Assembly (NCBI RefSeq): GCF_030411955.1
Contig: NZ_JASNRA010000003.1
Location: 62,001 to 126,000 of the forward strand
DNA: 64,000 nt
Source: Massilia sp. YIM B02443
Lineage (GTDB): Bacteria > Pseudomonadota > Gammaproteobacteria > Burkholderiales > Burkholderiaceae_D
Reading direction: 5' to 3'
Positions 19,698 to 26,743 of the stretch are shown one piece after another. The notes beneath the pieces were generated by a model. It made no database searches and was not told where the DNA came from. It saw only the letters and a list, made by a program, of their open reading frames with translations. Each line of letters begins with the position of its first letter. The stretch's first letter is position 1. Made by a program: the position numbers and the translations under genes.

Positions 19698-20099
19698 ATG
19701 GCAAACAACGACCAAGGCAACAACCAGTACACCAAGCAGGGTAACAACCAGAGCGACAACCGCGGCAACAACCAGTACACCCAGCAGGGCAACAACCAGA
19801 GCGGCAACCAGGGCAACCAGGGCAGCGGCAACCAGGGCTTCGCGTCGATGGATCCGCAACGCCAGCGCGAGATCGCCAGCGAAGGCGGCCGTGCCGCACA
19901 CGCATCGGGCAATGCGCACGAGTTCAACTCGCAGGAAGCGCGCGACGCCGGCTCGATGAGCCACAAGAACGGCAACCAGCAAAGCGGCAACCAGGGCAAT
20001 CAGGCTAACCAAGGCAACCAGCAGAGCGGCCAGCGCGGCGGTACGCCGGAGCAACATGCCGAAGCCGGCCGTCAAAGCCACAAGAACGACCAGCGCTAA
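19698..20099 (+). CDS. KGG-type general stress protein with Asn/Gln/Gly-rich repeats
   Basis: A 133-residue, very hydrophilic protein without signal or membrane segment. Residues 1-50 and about 94-112 are low-complexity, built from NNQYTKQG, NNQSDNRG and NQGNQ type units. The core GFASMDPQRQREIASEGGRAAHASGNAHEFNSQEAR and the C-terminal GTPEQHAEAGRQSHKN match the KGG / conidiation-10 stress repeat, found in GsiB-like desiccation and starvation proteins. These are thought to be disordered protectants. Preceded by GGAGG. Monocistronic. Confidence 0.85.
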   Translation: MANNDQGNNQYTKQGNNQSDNRGNNQYTQQGNNQSGNQGNQGSGNQGFASMDPQRQREIASEGGRAAHASGNAHEFNSQEARDAGSMSHKNGNQQSGNQGNQANQGNQQSGQRGGTPEQHAEAGRQSHKNDQR

Positions 20100-20153
20100 G
20101 CACCGGTCAAGGGCGGGCGGACTGATGTGACAGTCCCGTGCCCTTTATCCATT

Positions 20154-20183
20154 GCCTGCATCCGCCTTCGTGCGGACGCAGGC
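20154..20183. terminator. Hairpin between convergent genes
   Basis: GCCTGC...GCAGGC with an inner CCGC...GCGG stem, located between the convergent KGG gene and the Pro-rich protein gene. There is no clear T-run, so termination strength is uncertain. Confidence 0.35.
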
Positions 20184-20212
20184 TCGCGTCGTTAACAAGG
20201 CAAGGAACTTGC

Positions 20213-20662
20213 TCAGCCGACGTGGTGACGCCGCATCTGGAAACGCATCTTGCCGCTTTCCTTTCGGCACACACCGGCCATCGTTTCATGCGGTCCCAGC
20301 TTGACCGTCATCTTGCTGCCGTTCTTGCGCCTTGCGCAGGCAGCGTGCGCGGATTCCGGAATCTCGGCCACGGCGGTCGGCGCCAGCGGGATGGCGGGAT
20401 TGGGCGGCATCGACGGCGCCGCCAGCGAAGGCGGTCCCATCATTGACGGCGCCACCATCAAGCTCATCGCAGCATCGCCTGGCTTGTCGGGCGGCAGGAC
20501 CGGCTTCCCGGGCGGCGCGGGTGGCGCCGGTGGCGCGGGTTCCTTCTCGCAATCGCCGCCGCTGGCGCTGCATTTGACGATCACCTGGGCCTGGTAGGCG
20601 CCGGCGCTGGTGCCGGCGCACGCCAGCAGGGCGAACAGGATGAGTGGTAACGATTGCTTCAT
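20213..20662 (-). CDS. Hypothetical exported Pro-rich protein
   Basis: A 149-residue protein with a signal peptide (MKQSLPLILFALLACAGTSAGA), a conserved-looking VIVKCSASGGDCEKEP just after it, a Pro/Ala/Gly-rich middle (about 40-95), and a basic C-terminal part with HAACARRKNGSKMTVKLGPHETMAGVCRKESGKMRF. Four mature cysteines could form two disulfides. I do not recognise the family. ATG at 20662 follows AAGGAGTCC. Single gene, divergent from ydcF. Confidence 0.68.
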   Translation of the reverse strand: MKQSLPLILFALLACAGTSAGAYQAQVIVKCSASGGDCEKEPAPPAPPAPPGKPVLPPDKPGDAAMSLMVAPSMMGPPSLAAPSMPPNPAIPLAPTAVAEIPESAHAACARRKNGSKMTVKLGPHETMAGVCRKESGKMRFQMRRHHVG

Positions 20663-20833
20663 GATGGGGACTCCTTGTCGGTGGCCAGCGGCGCATGGGG
20701 CGGCTGGCTGCCACCATCATGCGCCCGAACGTCTTCTCATTCTTGTCATTCTGAAAAGTTCTTGACGTCATCATATCGCTTACGGTCTACTCAGGGCGCT
20801 CGCATCCGCAATGCTTCGACCACGACCGTTCAC

Positions 20834-21616
20834 ATGCTCAATCTGCTCAACGCCATCCCCCGCGACCTGATTCTTCCTCCGACCAGCCTGTTCTTCGTGA
20901 TCGGACTCGGCCTGGCGCTGTGGCGCTGGTGGCCGCGCACCGGGCGCATCCTGGCAGCCGGCGGACTGGCGGCGCTGGCGATCCTGTCGAGCAATGCCGG
21001 CGCCGGCTTCTTCGTGCGGCCGCTGGAAGCGATGACCACGCCACTGCTGGCGCCGGAGAGCGCCGGCGCCCAAGCCATCGTGGTGCTGGCGGCGGGGCGG
21101 TTGCAGGACGCACCCGAATACGGCGAGCGCGACATTCCCGACTACATCGCGCTGGCGCGCCTGCGCTACGCGGCCCACCTGCAGCGGCGCACCGGCTTGC
21201 CGCTACTGGTGAGCGGCGGCAATGGATCGAGCGGCGCCGATCCCAAGCCGGAAGACCGCGCCTATACCAAGGCCGACGCGATGGCGACCGCGTTGCGCGA
21301 GGATTTCGGGGTACCGGTCAAGTGGGTGGAGGGCAATTCGCGCGACACGGGCGAGAACGCCAGCTACAGCGCGGCGATGCTGGGCAAGGATGGCGTCAAG
21401 CGCGTCCTCCTGGTGACCGATGCGATGCACATGGCGCGCGCCCGCTCGGTGTTCCAGCGCGCCGGGCTCGAAGTGGTCGATGCGCCGACGATGTTCTTCA
21501 GCGACCAGGCGAGGGGCATCCGTGCATGGCTGCCGAGCGCGGAAGGCATGCGGCGCTCGTGGTATGCAGTGTATGAACTGCTGGGGCTGGCCTGGTACCG
21601 GCTGCGTTTCGGCTAA
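20834..21616 (+). CDS. YdcF family protein (DUF218)
   Basis: A 260-residue membrane-anchored protein. Two N-terminal hydrophobic helices (about 15-30 and 38-52) precede a DUF218 alpha-beta domain with AQAIVVLAAGRL, LPLLVSGGNG, the acidic/serine segment GNSRDTGENASYSAAML and VLLVTDAMHMARARSVFQRAGL. This fold includes ElyC/SanA/YdcF proteins linked to envelope integrity and peptidoglycan lipid-carrier metabolism. The ATG at 20834 places the first membrane helix properly; upstream in-frame codons run through non-coding sequence. Its stop overlaps the stop of a convergent small membrane protein gene. Confidence 0.87.
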   Translation: MLNLLNAIPRDLILPPTSLFFVIGLGLALWRWWPRTGRILAAGGLAALAILSSNAGAGFFVRPLEAMTTPLLAPESAGAQAIVVLAAGRLQDAPEYGERDIPDYIALARLRYAAHLQRRTGLPLLVSGGNGSSGADPKPEDRAYTKADAMATALREDFGVPVKWVEGNSRDTGENASYSAAMLGKDGVKRVLLVTDAMHMARARSVFQRAGLEVVDAPTMFFSDQARGIRAWLPSAEGMRRSWYAVYELLGLAWYRLRFG

Positions 21617-21852
21617 GGGTTGTAGCCGGTGTTGATGATGCTGAATCCCAGGACGAACATAGCGACGGCAACCGCCATCGGGATCATCGACACCAGCATG
21701 CCCAGGCGGCTGTAGGGGCCGGGCCTGCGGCGGCGCGCCTGGTAGGCCTTGTAGCCGACGTAGAACGCGAGCGGCGGGAAGATGAATACCGGGATCATGA
21801 GCCAGAGGGTAAAGAGGGTCAGGATCGACAGCAAGAGCGAGAGTGCGTACAT
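21613..21852 (-). CDS. Small two-helix membrane protein
   Basis: A 79-residue protein of unknown function. It has two hydrophobic helices: about 3-32 (LSLLLSILTLFTLWLMIPVF) and about 50-72 (LGMLVSMIPMAVAVAMFVLG), joined by a basic loop QARRRRPGPYSR. Predicted inner membrane with the basic loop in the cytoplasm. It shares four bases with the end of the convergent ydcF-like gene. The upstream region has only a weak ribosome site, but composition and hydrophobic pattern support coding. Confidence 0.65.
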   Translation of the reverse strand: MYALSLLLSILTLFTLWLMIPVFIFPPLAFYVGYKAYQARRRRPGPYSRLGMLVSMIPMAVAVAMFVLGFSIINTGYNP

Positions 21853-21950
21853 GATTCCCGGATGGTAGTTGCAGGAGCGTTGCCGGGAATGTAGGTGCTT
21901 ATTGCTGAGGTCGCAAGTTGGGCTGCAATCGTGCGCTGAGAGCATGGACT

Positions 21951-23303
21951 CTAATAGACGTCGCGCCGGTAACGTCCATCCGCCATCAGGCGCTCGACCA
22001 CATCGAGGCCCAGCAATGCGCCCAAGGCCTCGTGCACGCCGCCAGCCATACCCTGCAGGCTGCCGCAGACATAGATCGCCGCGCCGTCGCCCACCCAGCG
22101 CCTCAGCTCGTCGCCATGCGCCAGCAGCAGGTGCTGCACGTAGCGCGTTGCGCCGCCGTCGCGCGAGAAGGCGAGGTCGAGCCGCTCCAGCACGCCACCG
22201 TCGCGCCACGCTTCCAGCTCGTCGCGGCACAGGAAGTCGTGGGCCGCATTGCGTTCGCCGAACAGCAGCCAGTTGCGCCGCTCGCCGGCGTCGATGCGCG
22301 AACGCAGCAGCGCGCGCAGCCCGGCCAGGCCGCTGCCGTTGCCGATCGCAATCAGGGGCCGGCGCGCATTGTCTCCCAGCCGGAAGCGCGCATGGGCGCG
22401 CAGGCGCAGGCGGATCGGTTCGCCGTCCTGAGCCCCGCCGCACAGCCAGCTGGAGGCGACGCCGGCGCTGCCATCTTCGCGCTGCTGCAGGCGCACCATC
22501 AGGCCCAGGCTGCCTTCTTCCGGCAGCGAGGCAATCGAATACTCGCGCGGATGCTCGGGGTCGCCTGGCGCGCTGACCTGGGCCAGGTCGCCCGCTTCCC
22601 ACACGGGCAGGATGCCCGACACCGGCACCAGCGCCAGGCGGAACAGGGGCGCGCCCTGGCTGCCGGGATTCATCAGTTCGCGCCGCGCGATGCGCCAGTC
22701 GTCATACGTCGGCGCTTCCCATTCGGGCGCGTCGCTGGTGCCGGCCAGCCGGCCGACCTGGTGCTGCCATTCGGCCAGCGCGGACGGGGCGCCACGGTCG
22801 ACGTCGATGCGCTCGAACAGCGGCGTGGCGCCGCGCGCCGCCAGCCAGGTGTCGAGGGCGCGGCCGAAGCCGCAGTAATTGGTGTAGGTGGCGTCGCCCA
22901 GTGCCAGCACCGCGTAGTGCAGGTGCGACAGGTCGGGCAGGGCGTCCATGATCTGTCCGGCGAAGCGGGCGCCGGTGTCGGGGGCGTCGCCTTCGCCGTA
23001 GGTGCTGCAGATAAAAAGGATGCGCGAGTTTGCCGCCAGCCCGGCTGCGTCCAGGGTCGACATGCAAGCGGCGCGTGCATTCAGGCCGCCCAGCAGCAGG
23101 GTGGCGGAGGTACGTTCGGCCAGAGATTCGGCGCTGCCGGTCTGGCTGGCGTGCACCACCAGCCAGTCGGCCCGCATATCGGACACCCCCGCCGCCCCGG
23201 CATGCGCCAGGCGCTGGCGCCAGATGTTCAGGCACATGGCCAGCCAGGCGCCGGACAGGGCCAGCGCGCCGCCCCAGCGCAATGGATCGACGGTCAACAT
23301 CAT
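21951..23303 (-). CDS. Membrane-anchored diflavin reductase (sulfite reductase flavoprotein-like)
   Basis: A 450-residue CysJ/cytochrome P450 reductase-type protein. It has an N-terminal hydrophobic anchor (about 8-28), a flavodoxin domain binding FMN (ASQTGSAESLAERTS, STYGEGDAPDTG, LGDATYTNYCGFG; about 47-185), an FAD domain with REYSIASLPEEGSLGLMVR, and an NAD(P)H domain with IGNGSGLAGLRALL, FGERN and YVCGSLQGMAGGV. It would pass electrons from NADPH through FAD and FMN to an acceptor. It is the last gene of the Fur-box operon and its start overlaps apbE by four bases. The acceptor is probably the PepSY/DUF2271 part of the operon (inference). Confidence 0.9.
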   Translation of the reverse strand: MMLTVDPLRWGGALALSGAWLAMCLNIWRQRLAHAGAAGVSDMRADWLVVHASQTGSAESLAERTSATLLLGGLNARAACMSTLDAAGLAANSRILFICSTYGEGDAPDTGARFAGQIMDALPDLSHLHYAVLALGDATYTNYCGFGRALDTWLAARGATPLFERIDVDRGAPSALAEWQHQVGRLAGTSDAPEWEAPTYDDWRIARRELMNPGSQGAPLFRLALVPVSGILPVWEAGDLAQVSAPGDPEHPREYSIASLPEEGSLGLMVRLQQREDGSAGVASSWLCGGAQDGEPIRLRLRAHARFRLGDNARRPLIAIGNGSGLAGLRALLRSRIDAGERRNWLLFGERNAAHDFLCRDELEAWRDGGVLERLDLAFSRDGGATRYVQHLLLAHGDELRRWVGDGAAIYVCGSLQGMAGGVHEALGALLGLDVVERLMADGRYRRDVY

Positions 23304-24304
23304 TGCTGCATCCGGCTCCAGGCGGCGGACACGGATTCACGCAACCCGTCCGCATCGCGCACCAGGAAGCGCGCGGCGATGCCGCGTGCGTCGGCGAAGG
23401 CGAGCCCATCCTTCGGACCCAGCACGGTGAGCGCGGTCGACAGCGCGTCGGCCGCCATGCAGGTGGCTGCCAGCACCGTCACCGAGGCGACATTGTTAGC
23501 GACCGGCTGGCCGCTGCGCGGGTCGAGCGTGTGCGAAGCGCGCTGCGCGCCGTGTTCGAAGTACTGGCGGTAGTCGCCCGAGGTGGCGATCGCCAGCCCG
23601 TGCAGGGCCACTACCGCTTGGCGCGCTTGGCCGTCCGGCACACTTTCAATCTCGACCCACCATGGCTCGCCATTGTCCTTGACCCCGGCGCCGCGCAGCT
23701 CGCCGCCGGCCTCGACCACGAAATGGCGCACGCTGCGCGCTTCCAGGCAGGCCGCCATGCGGTCGACCGCGTAGCCCTTCGCAACCGAAGAGAAGTCGAG
23801 CGTCGCGCCGCCCGGCTGCAGCAGGCGTCGGTTGACGCGGTCGAGCAGGGGCTGGCGTTCGCTACGACGTGCCAGCAGCGCGCCGATCGTCAGTGCGTCG
23901 GGCGTCCGAAAGCCGTTCTGGTCGTAACGCGCGCTGGAACCGAAGCCCCATAGGGTGACCAGTTCGCCCGCGGCCGGATCGTAGGCGCCGCCGCTATCCT
24001 GCGCCACCTGCAGCGCGTAGTCGGCCACCTCATAGAACTGCGGCGGCAGGGCATGCCAGCTGCCGGCCGGCGCACGGTTGTAGCGCGCCAGCAGCGAAGC
24101 ATTATCCCAGTGGCTCATCTGCGCGACGATCTCATCCAGCTCGGCCTGAAGCGCACGCTCGACGGCGGCGCCGTCGGCACCCGGCGGCAGCATCATGCGC
24201 GCCGACCAGCCGGTGCCCATGGTGCGTCCGTCTGCCTTGAACAGCGTGCTGCCGCCAGGCGGCAAGGCCTCGTCAATGGCCAGCGGAACGATCACGTCGC
24301 GCAT
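23300..24304 (-). CDS. apbE: FAD:protein FMN transferase
   Basis: A 334-residue ApbE-family enzyme, which transfers FMN from FAD to a Ser/Thr in extracytoplasmic flavoproteins. Visible family segments: MGTGWSARMM near residue 30, GGAYDPAAGELVTLWGFG, LDFSSVAKGYAVDRMAACL, VEAGGELRGAG, ATSGDYRQYFEHG and SHTLDPRSGQPV, and the metal-site Asp/Thr in MAADALSTALTVLG. There is no obvious signal peptide or lipobox, so it may act in the cytoplasm, or a start further upstream may have been missed. It lies between the DUF4198 gene (9-bp gap) and the diflavin reductase gene. The probable substrate is the DUF2271 protein two genes upstream. Confidence 0.93.
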   Translation of the reverse strand: MRDVIVPLAIDEALPPGGSTLFKADGRTMGTGWSARMMLPPGADGAAVERALQAELDEIVAQMSHWDNASLLARYNRAPAGSWHALPPQFYEVADYALQVAQDSGGAYDPAAGELVTLWGFGSSARYDQNGFRTPDALTIGALLARRSERQPLLDRVNRRLLQPGGATLDFSSVAKGYAVDRMAACLEARSVRHFVVEAGGELRGAGVKDNGEPWWVEIESVPDGQARQAVVALHGLAIATSGDYRQYFEHGAQRASHTLDPRSGQPVANNVASVTVLAATCMAADALSTALTVLGPKDGLAFADARGIAARFLVRDADGLRESVSAAWSRMQQ

Positions 24305-24313
24305 CGAGGCTCC

Positions 24314-25132
24314 TTACTGCGGCAGCACTTCGAGCGTGGCGGCGTAGCTGTAGCGGCGCGCGCCAGGCTCCGGGCGGCCCTTGCCGGCCTCGAACGGATA
24401 CTTGGCGCTGAGCCAGTACATGTTCGCGCTCGGCACCGTGAAGCTGGCCTCGCCCCTGGCGTCGGTGCTGAAGCGCAGCTCGCCCAGCGTGCCGCGGTAT
24501 TTGACACCGCCCGGCACCATGCTGAACGGGAAATTGGCCAGCGGCTTGCCGTCGAGCTGGAACTTGAAGCGGATCGGCTCGCCCGTGCGCAGGTCGGTCG
24601 GATTGGTCACCGGCACCAGTTCCAGGCCGACGCCGCTCGGCTTGAGGGCACCGTCGCTGGTGCTGTTGGCCGAGACAAAGGTTTCCAGGCGTGCGTGGGT
24701 GGTGCTGGTCTCGACGTCGGTGGCGCCGGCCGGGACCTGGGCGCCAGGCGAACCTTCCGCGCCGCGGAAGCGCTTGGTTTCGCCATTCAGTTTGTAGCTG
24801 CCGAACACATTGTTGTTGACGATCGCCAGGCGATACGTGCCGTCCTTCGGCAGGCGCACGTCGATGGTGCTGCGGTACTTGCCGAGCACGGCGCCGGTGG
24901 CCTGGGTGGAGACGCCGTCCGGATCGGTGATCGTCAGGCCGTCCAGGCGCAGCGGCACGTGGTGGAATTCGAACAGGCCTTCCGAGATCGCGCCGTCGAG
25001 CGTGACCCAGGCTTCCTTGGCCTCGACCATCGAGTTGCTCGGCAACAGCCAGCCGCGGTGGGCCTGGGCCGACAGCGTCAGCGTGGCCAGGGCCAGGCCG
25101 AGCGCGGCCGCCTTCATCGTACGAAGTTGCAT
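24314..25132 (-). CDS. DUF4198 domain-containing exported protein
   Basis: A 272-residue periplasmic protein with a signal peptide ending LSAQA, directly followed by HRGWLLPSNSMV, the typical DUF4198 mature start. The rest is beta-rich, with VTLDGAISEGLFEFHHVPLRLDGL and the late YWLSAKYPFEAGKGRPEPGARRYSYAATLEVLPQ. DUF4198 proteins are often in metal-related loci and their N-terminal His may bind metal after signal cleavage (inference). Third gene of the Fur-box operon, between the DUF2271 gene and apbE. Start has AAAGGAG 8 bp upstream. Confidence 0.88.
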   Translation of the reverse strand: MQLRTMKAAALGLALATLTLSAQAHRGWLLPSNSMVEAKEAWVTLDGAISEGLFEFHHVPLRLDGLTITDPDGVSTQATGAVLGKYRSTIDVRLPKDGTYRLAIVNNNVFGSYKLNGETKRFRGAEGSPGAQVPAGATDVETSTTHARLETFVSANSTSDGALKPSGVGLELVPVTNPTDLRTGEPIRFKFQLDGKPLANFPFSMVPGGVKYRGTLGELRFSTDARGEASFTVPSANMYWLSAKYPFEAGKGRPEPGARRYSYAATLEVLPQ

Positions 25133-25155
25133 GGTGATCTCCTTTATTGTTGGGA

Positions 25156-25692
25156 TTATTGGATCTGCAGCGACACCGCGCCCAGTTCTTCCTTGCCGGC
25201 CGCGTTGGCGGCCAGCTTGCCCTTGCCGGCCCAGTTGAATGGCACCTTGACCAGTTCGCGTCCGCCCGCTTCGCGCGCCGCTTCCACCACCAGCTTGTAT
25301 TCGCCGGCCGGCAATTTATCCAGGCCATTGCGGGCGGCATTGAAGTTCATGGTGTGGCTGCCGGCGGCGCGGGTGGCGCCGCTGACGCCGTCGATCGGCA
25401 GGGTGGCTTCGCGCCCGGCCTTGCGCCACCAGGTGCGCAAGTCCTTGACCCATTTCTCGCCGGCGTTGTCCTTCTTCTTGACGTCGTACAGCAGGGCCAG
25501 GCTGGAGGCGACGCTCTGGTCGGCGCGCTCGATCCAGATCGCGACGTAGGGCTTGTGGTATTCGGCCACGTTCAGCTGCGGCAGGTCGAATTTGACCGAC
25601 AGGTCGGCGGCCATGGCCCAGCCGGAGGCCAGCGGCAGGGTCAACATCAGGGAACGGGACAGCAGGGTGGGCATCTTGTTGGACATGTTCAT
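25156..25692 (-). CDS. DUF2271 domain-containing exported protein, predicted flavinylated
   Basis: A 178-residue periplasmic protein with signal peptide to about AMA (residue 28), then the DUF2271 pattern DLSVKFDLPQLNVAEYHKPYVAIWIERADQ, LRTWWRKAGRE, and YKLVVEAAREAGGRELVKVPF. Residues 101-107 read DGVSGAT, which matches the DxxSGAT-type site modified by ApbE in NqrC and RnfG; Thr107 would carry FMN. With apbE two genes downstream, a reductase and a PepSY membrane protein in the same operon, it is a strong candidate for an extracytoplasmic electron carrier. Flavinylation is inferred from motif and context. ATG at 25692 has AGAAGAG upstream. Confidence 0.88.
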   Translation of the reverse strand: MNMSNKMPTLLSRSLMLTLPLASGWAMAADLSVKFDLPQLNVAEYHKPYVAIWIERADQSVASSLALLYDVKKKDNAGEKWVKDLRTWWRKAGREATLPIDGVSGATRAAGSHTMNFNAARNGLDKLPAGEYKLVVEAAREAGGRELVKVPFNWAGKGKLAANAAGKEELGAVSLQIQ

Positions 25693-25719
25693 TCTTGCTC
25701 TTCTCTCGGGTTGTTGGAA

Positions 25720-26436
25720 TCAATGTACGAATAACAAAGCCAGTACGGCCGGCAGCACGATGCCGAACCCCACCACCGGCCAGGTCGACGGCCGCTTGGC
25801 CGCGTGGTACTTCAGGATCAGGAAGCCGGTGATGCAGAACACCAGGCAGGCGATGGCGAACAGGTCGATGAACCAGCTCCAGGCCGGGCCGGTGTTGCGG
25901 CCCTTGTGCATGTCGTTCAGCCACGAGATCCAGCCGCGCGAGGTGACTTCGTATTCGGCGCCGCCGTCGACCGCGATGCGCAGCCAGGCGTCGCCGCCGG
26001 GGCGGGGCAGGGCGATGTAGGCGTCGTCGGGCGTCCATTCGGCGCGCTTGCCGCGCACGTCGACCGGGAAGGTGCGGTTGGTCCAGTCCGCCAACTCTCC
26101 CGGCAGCGGCACTTCGGCGTCGGCGTGCTCCTCGGCCCAGGCGCGCAGCTGGATGCGCAGCGGTTCCGGCAGCGTGGCTTTCAGGTGCGTGACCTGGGGC
26201 TTCGCTTCGATCAGCGCCGCGTTGTTCAGGGTCAGGCCGGTAAAGCTGAACAGCAGCATGGCCATCAGGCAGATCGCCGAGCTGATCCAGTGCCACTGGT
26301 GCAATTGCTTGAGCCACATGGCGCGCCTGGCGCCGGGCAGGGGAGCGGCCGCGGGCACGGCGGCAGCGGCTGCAACGGCAGGCGTTACGCCATCGGGCGA
26401 GCTGGTGCGTGGAGCGGAGGGCAGGGTCGAATCCAT
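25720..26436 (-). CDS. PepSY-associated transmembrane protein
   Basis: A 238-residue membrane protein. After an Ala/Pro-rich N-terminus it has a first helix (HQWHWISSAICLMAMLLFSFTGLTLNN, about 46-72), a periplasmic PepSY-like region (QVTHLKATLPEPLRIQLRAW...EYEVTSRGWISWLNDMHKGRN) and two C-terminal helices (about 182-200 and 211-235). The conserved HxWHW and DMHKGRN histidines resemble heme-ligand positions of PiuB-type iron-uptake reductases. First gene of a five-gene operon whose start lies immediately behind a Fur box. No ribosome site is visible before the ATG, so translation may be leaderless. Confidence 0.88.
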   Translation of the reverse strand: MDSTLPSAPRTSSPDGVTPAVAAAAAVPAAAPLPGARRAMWLKQLHQWHWISSAICLMAMLLFSFTGLTLNNAALIEAKPQVTHLKATLPEPLRIQLRAWAEEHADAEVPLPGELADWTNRTFPVDVRGKRAEWTPDDAYIALPRPGGDAWLRIAVDGGAEYEVTSRGWISWLNDMHKGRNTGPAWSWFIDLFAIACLVFCITGFLILKYHAAKRPSTWPVVGFGIVLPAVLALLFVH

Positions 26437-26440
26437 CTGT

Positions 26441-26460
26441 AAATAATAATCATTATCATT
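26441..26460 (-). promoter_or_regulatory. Fur box of the PepSY-DUF2271-DUF4198-apbE operon
   Basis: Read on the minus strand the site is AATGATAATGATTATTATTT, close to the Fur consensus of GATAAT hexamers. It begins four bases upstream of the PepSY start codon, so Fur-Fe2+ binding would block initiation. This predicts induction of the operon under iron limitation. Confidence 0.8.
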
Positions 26461-26498
26461 TACGTGGTCAACTCAGCCGTTGGAAGAATGTCGGAAAT

Positions 26499-26512
26499 AC
26501 CACGTACGTGGT
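26499..26512. promoter_or_regulatory. 14-bp perfect palindrome between the Fur operon and sucA
   Basis: ACCACGTACGTGGT is perfectly self-complementary, and AATGTC/GACATT half-repeats lie outside it. It sits about 60 bp upstream of the PepSY gene and 230 bp upstream of sucA. It could be an operator for either; no regulator can be assigned. Confidence 0.4.
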
Positions 26513-26619
26513 GACATTTTGAAATAAATAATTTATAGAGGGTGGGTCTATACCGACTGAGATGATGCGTTACAATAACGTGCGCAAATTGGCAGGATTT
26601 TGCACACGATTTTGGTCTT

Positions 26620-26743
26620 GAACAGTCCTTCCCCCACAACTTGATGTCTTGAAGTGCAATCCGCTAACCGGTCAGGCCGTGCCGCGGAAGGTTAATTTAA
26701 CCCGCCCCAACCTCGCGAAGCGCGAAAAGAAAGGTGAGCAAGA
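26620..26743 (+). promoter_or_regulatory. Candidate structured 5' leader of sucA
   Basis: The bases before sucA contain GGTTAA-T-TTAACC (26690-26702) and CGCGAAGCGCG (26713-26723), and ACCT near 26710 can pair with AGGT in the ribosome site near 26732. A conserved cis-regulatory 'sucA RNA motif' is known upstream of sucA in Burkholderiales, with a stem over the ribosome site. I cannot confirm membership without a covariance search. Confidence 0.4.
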
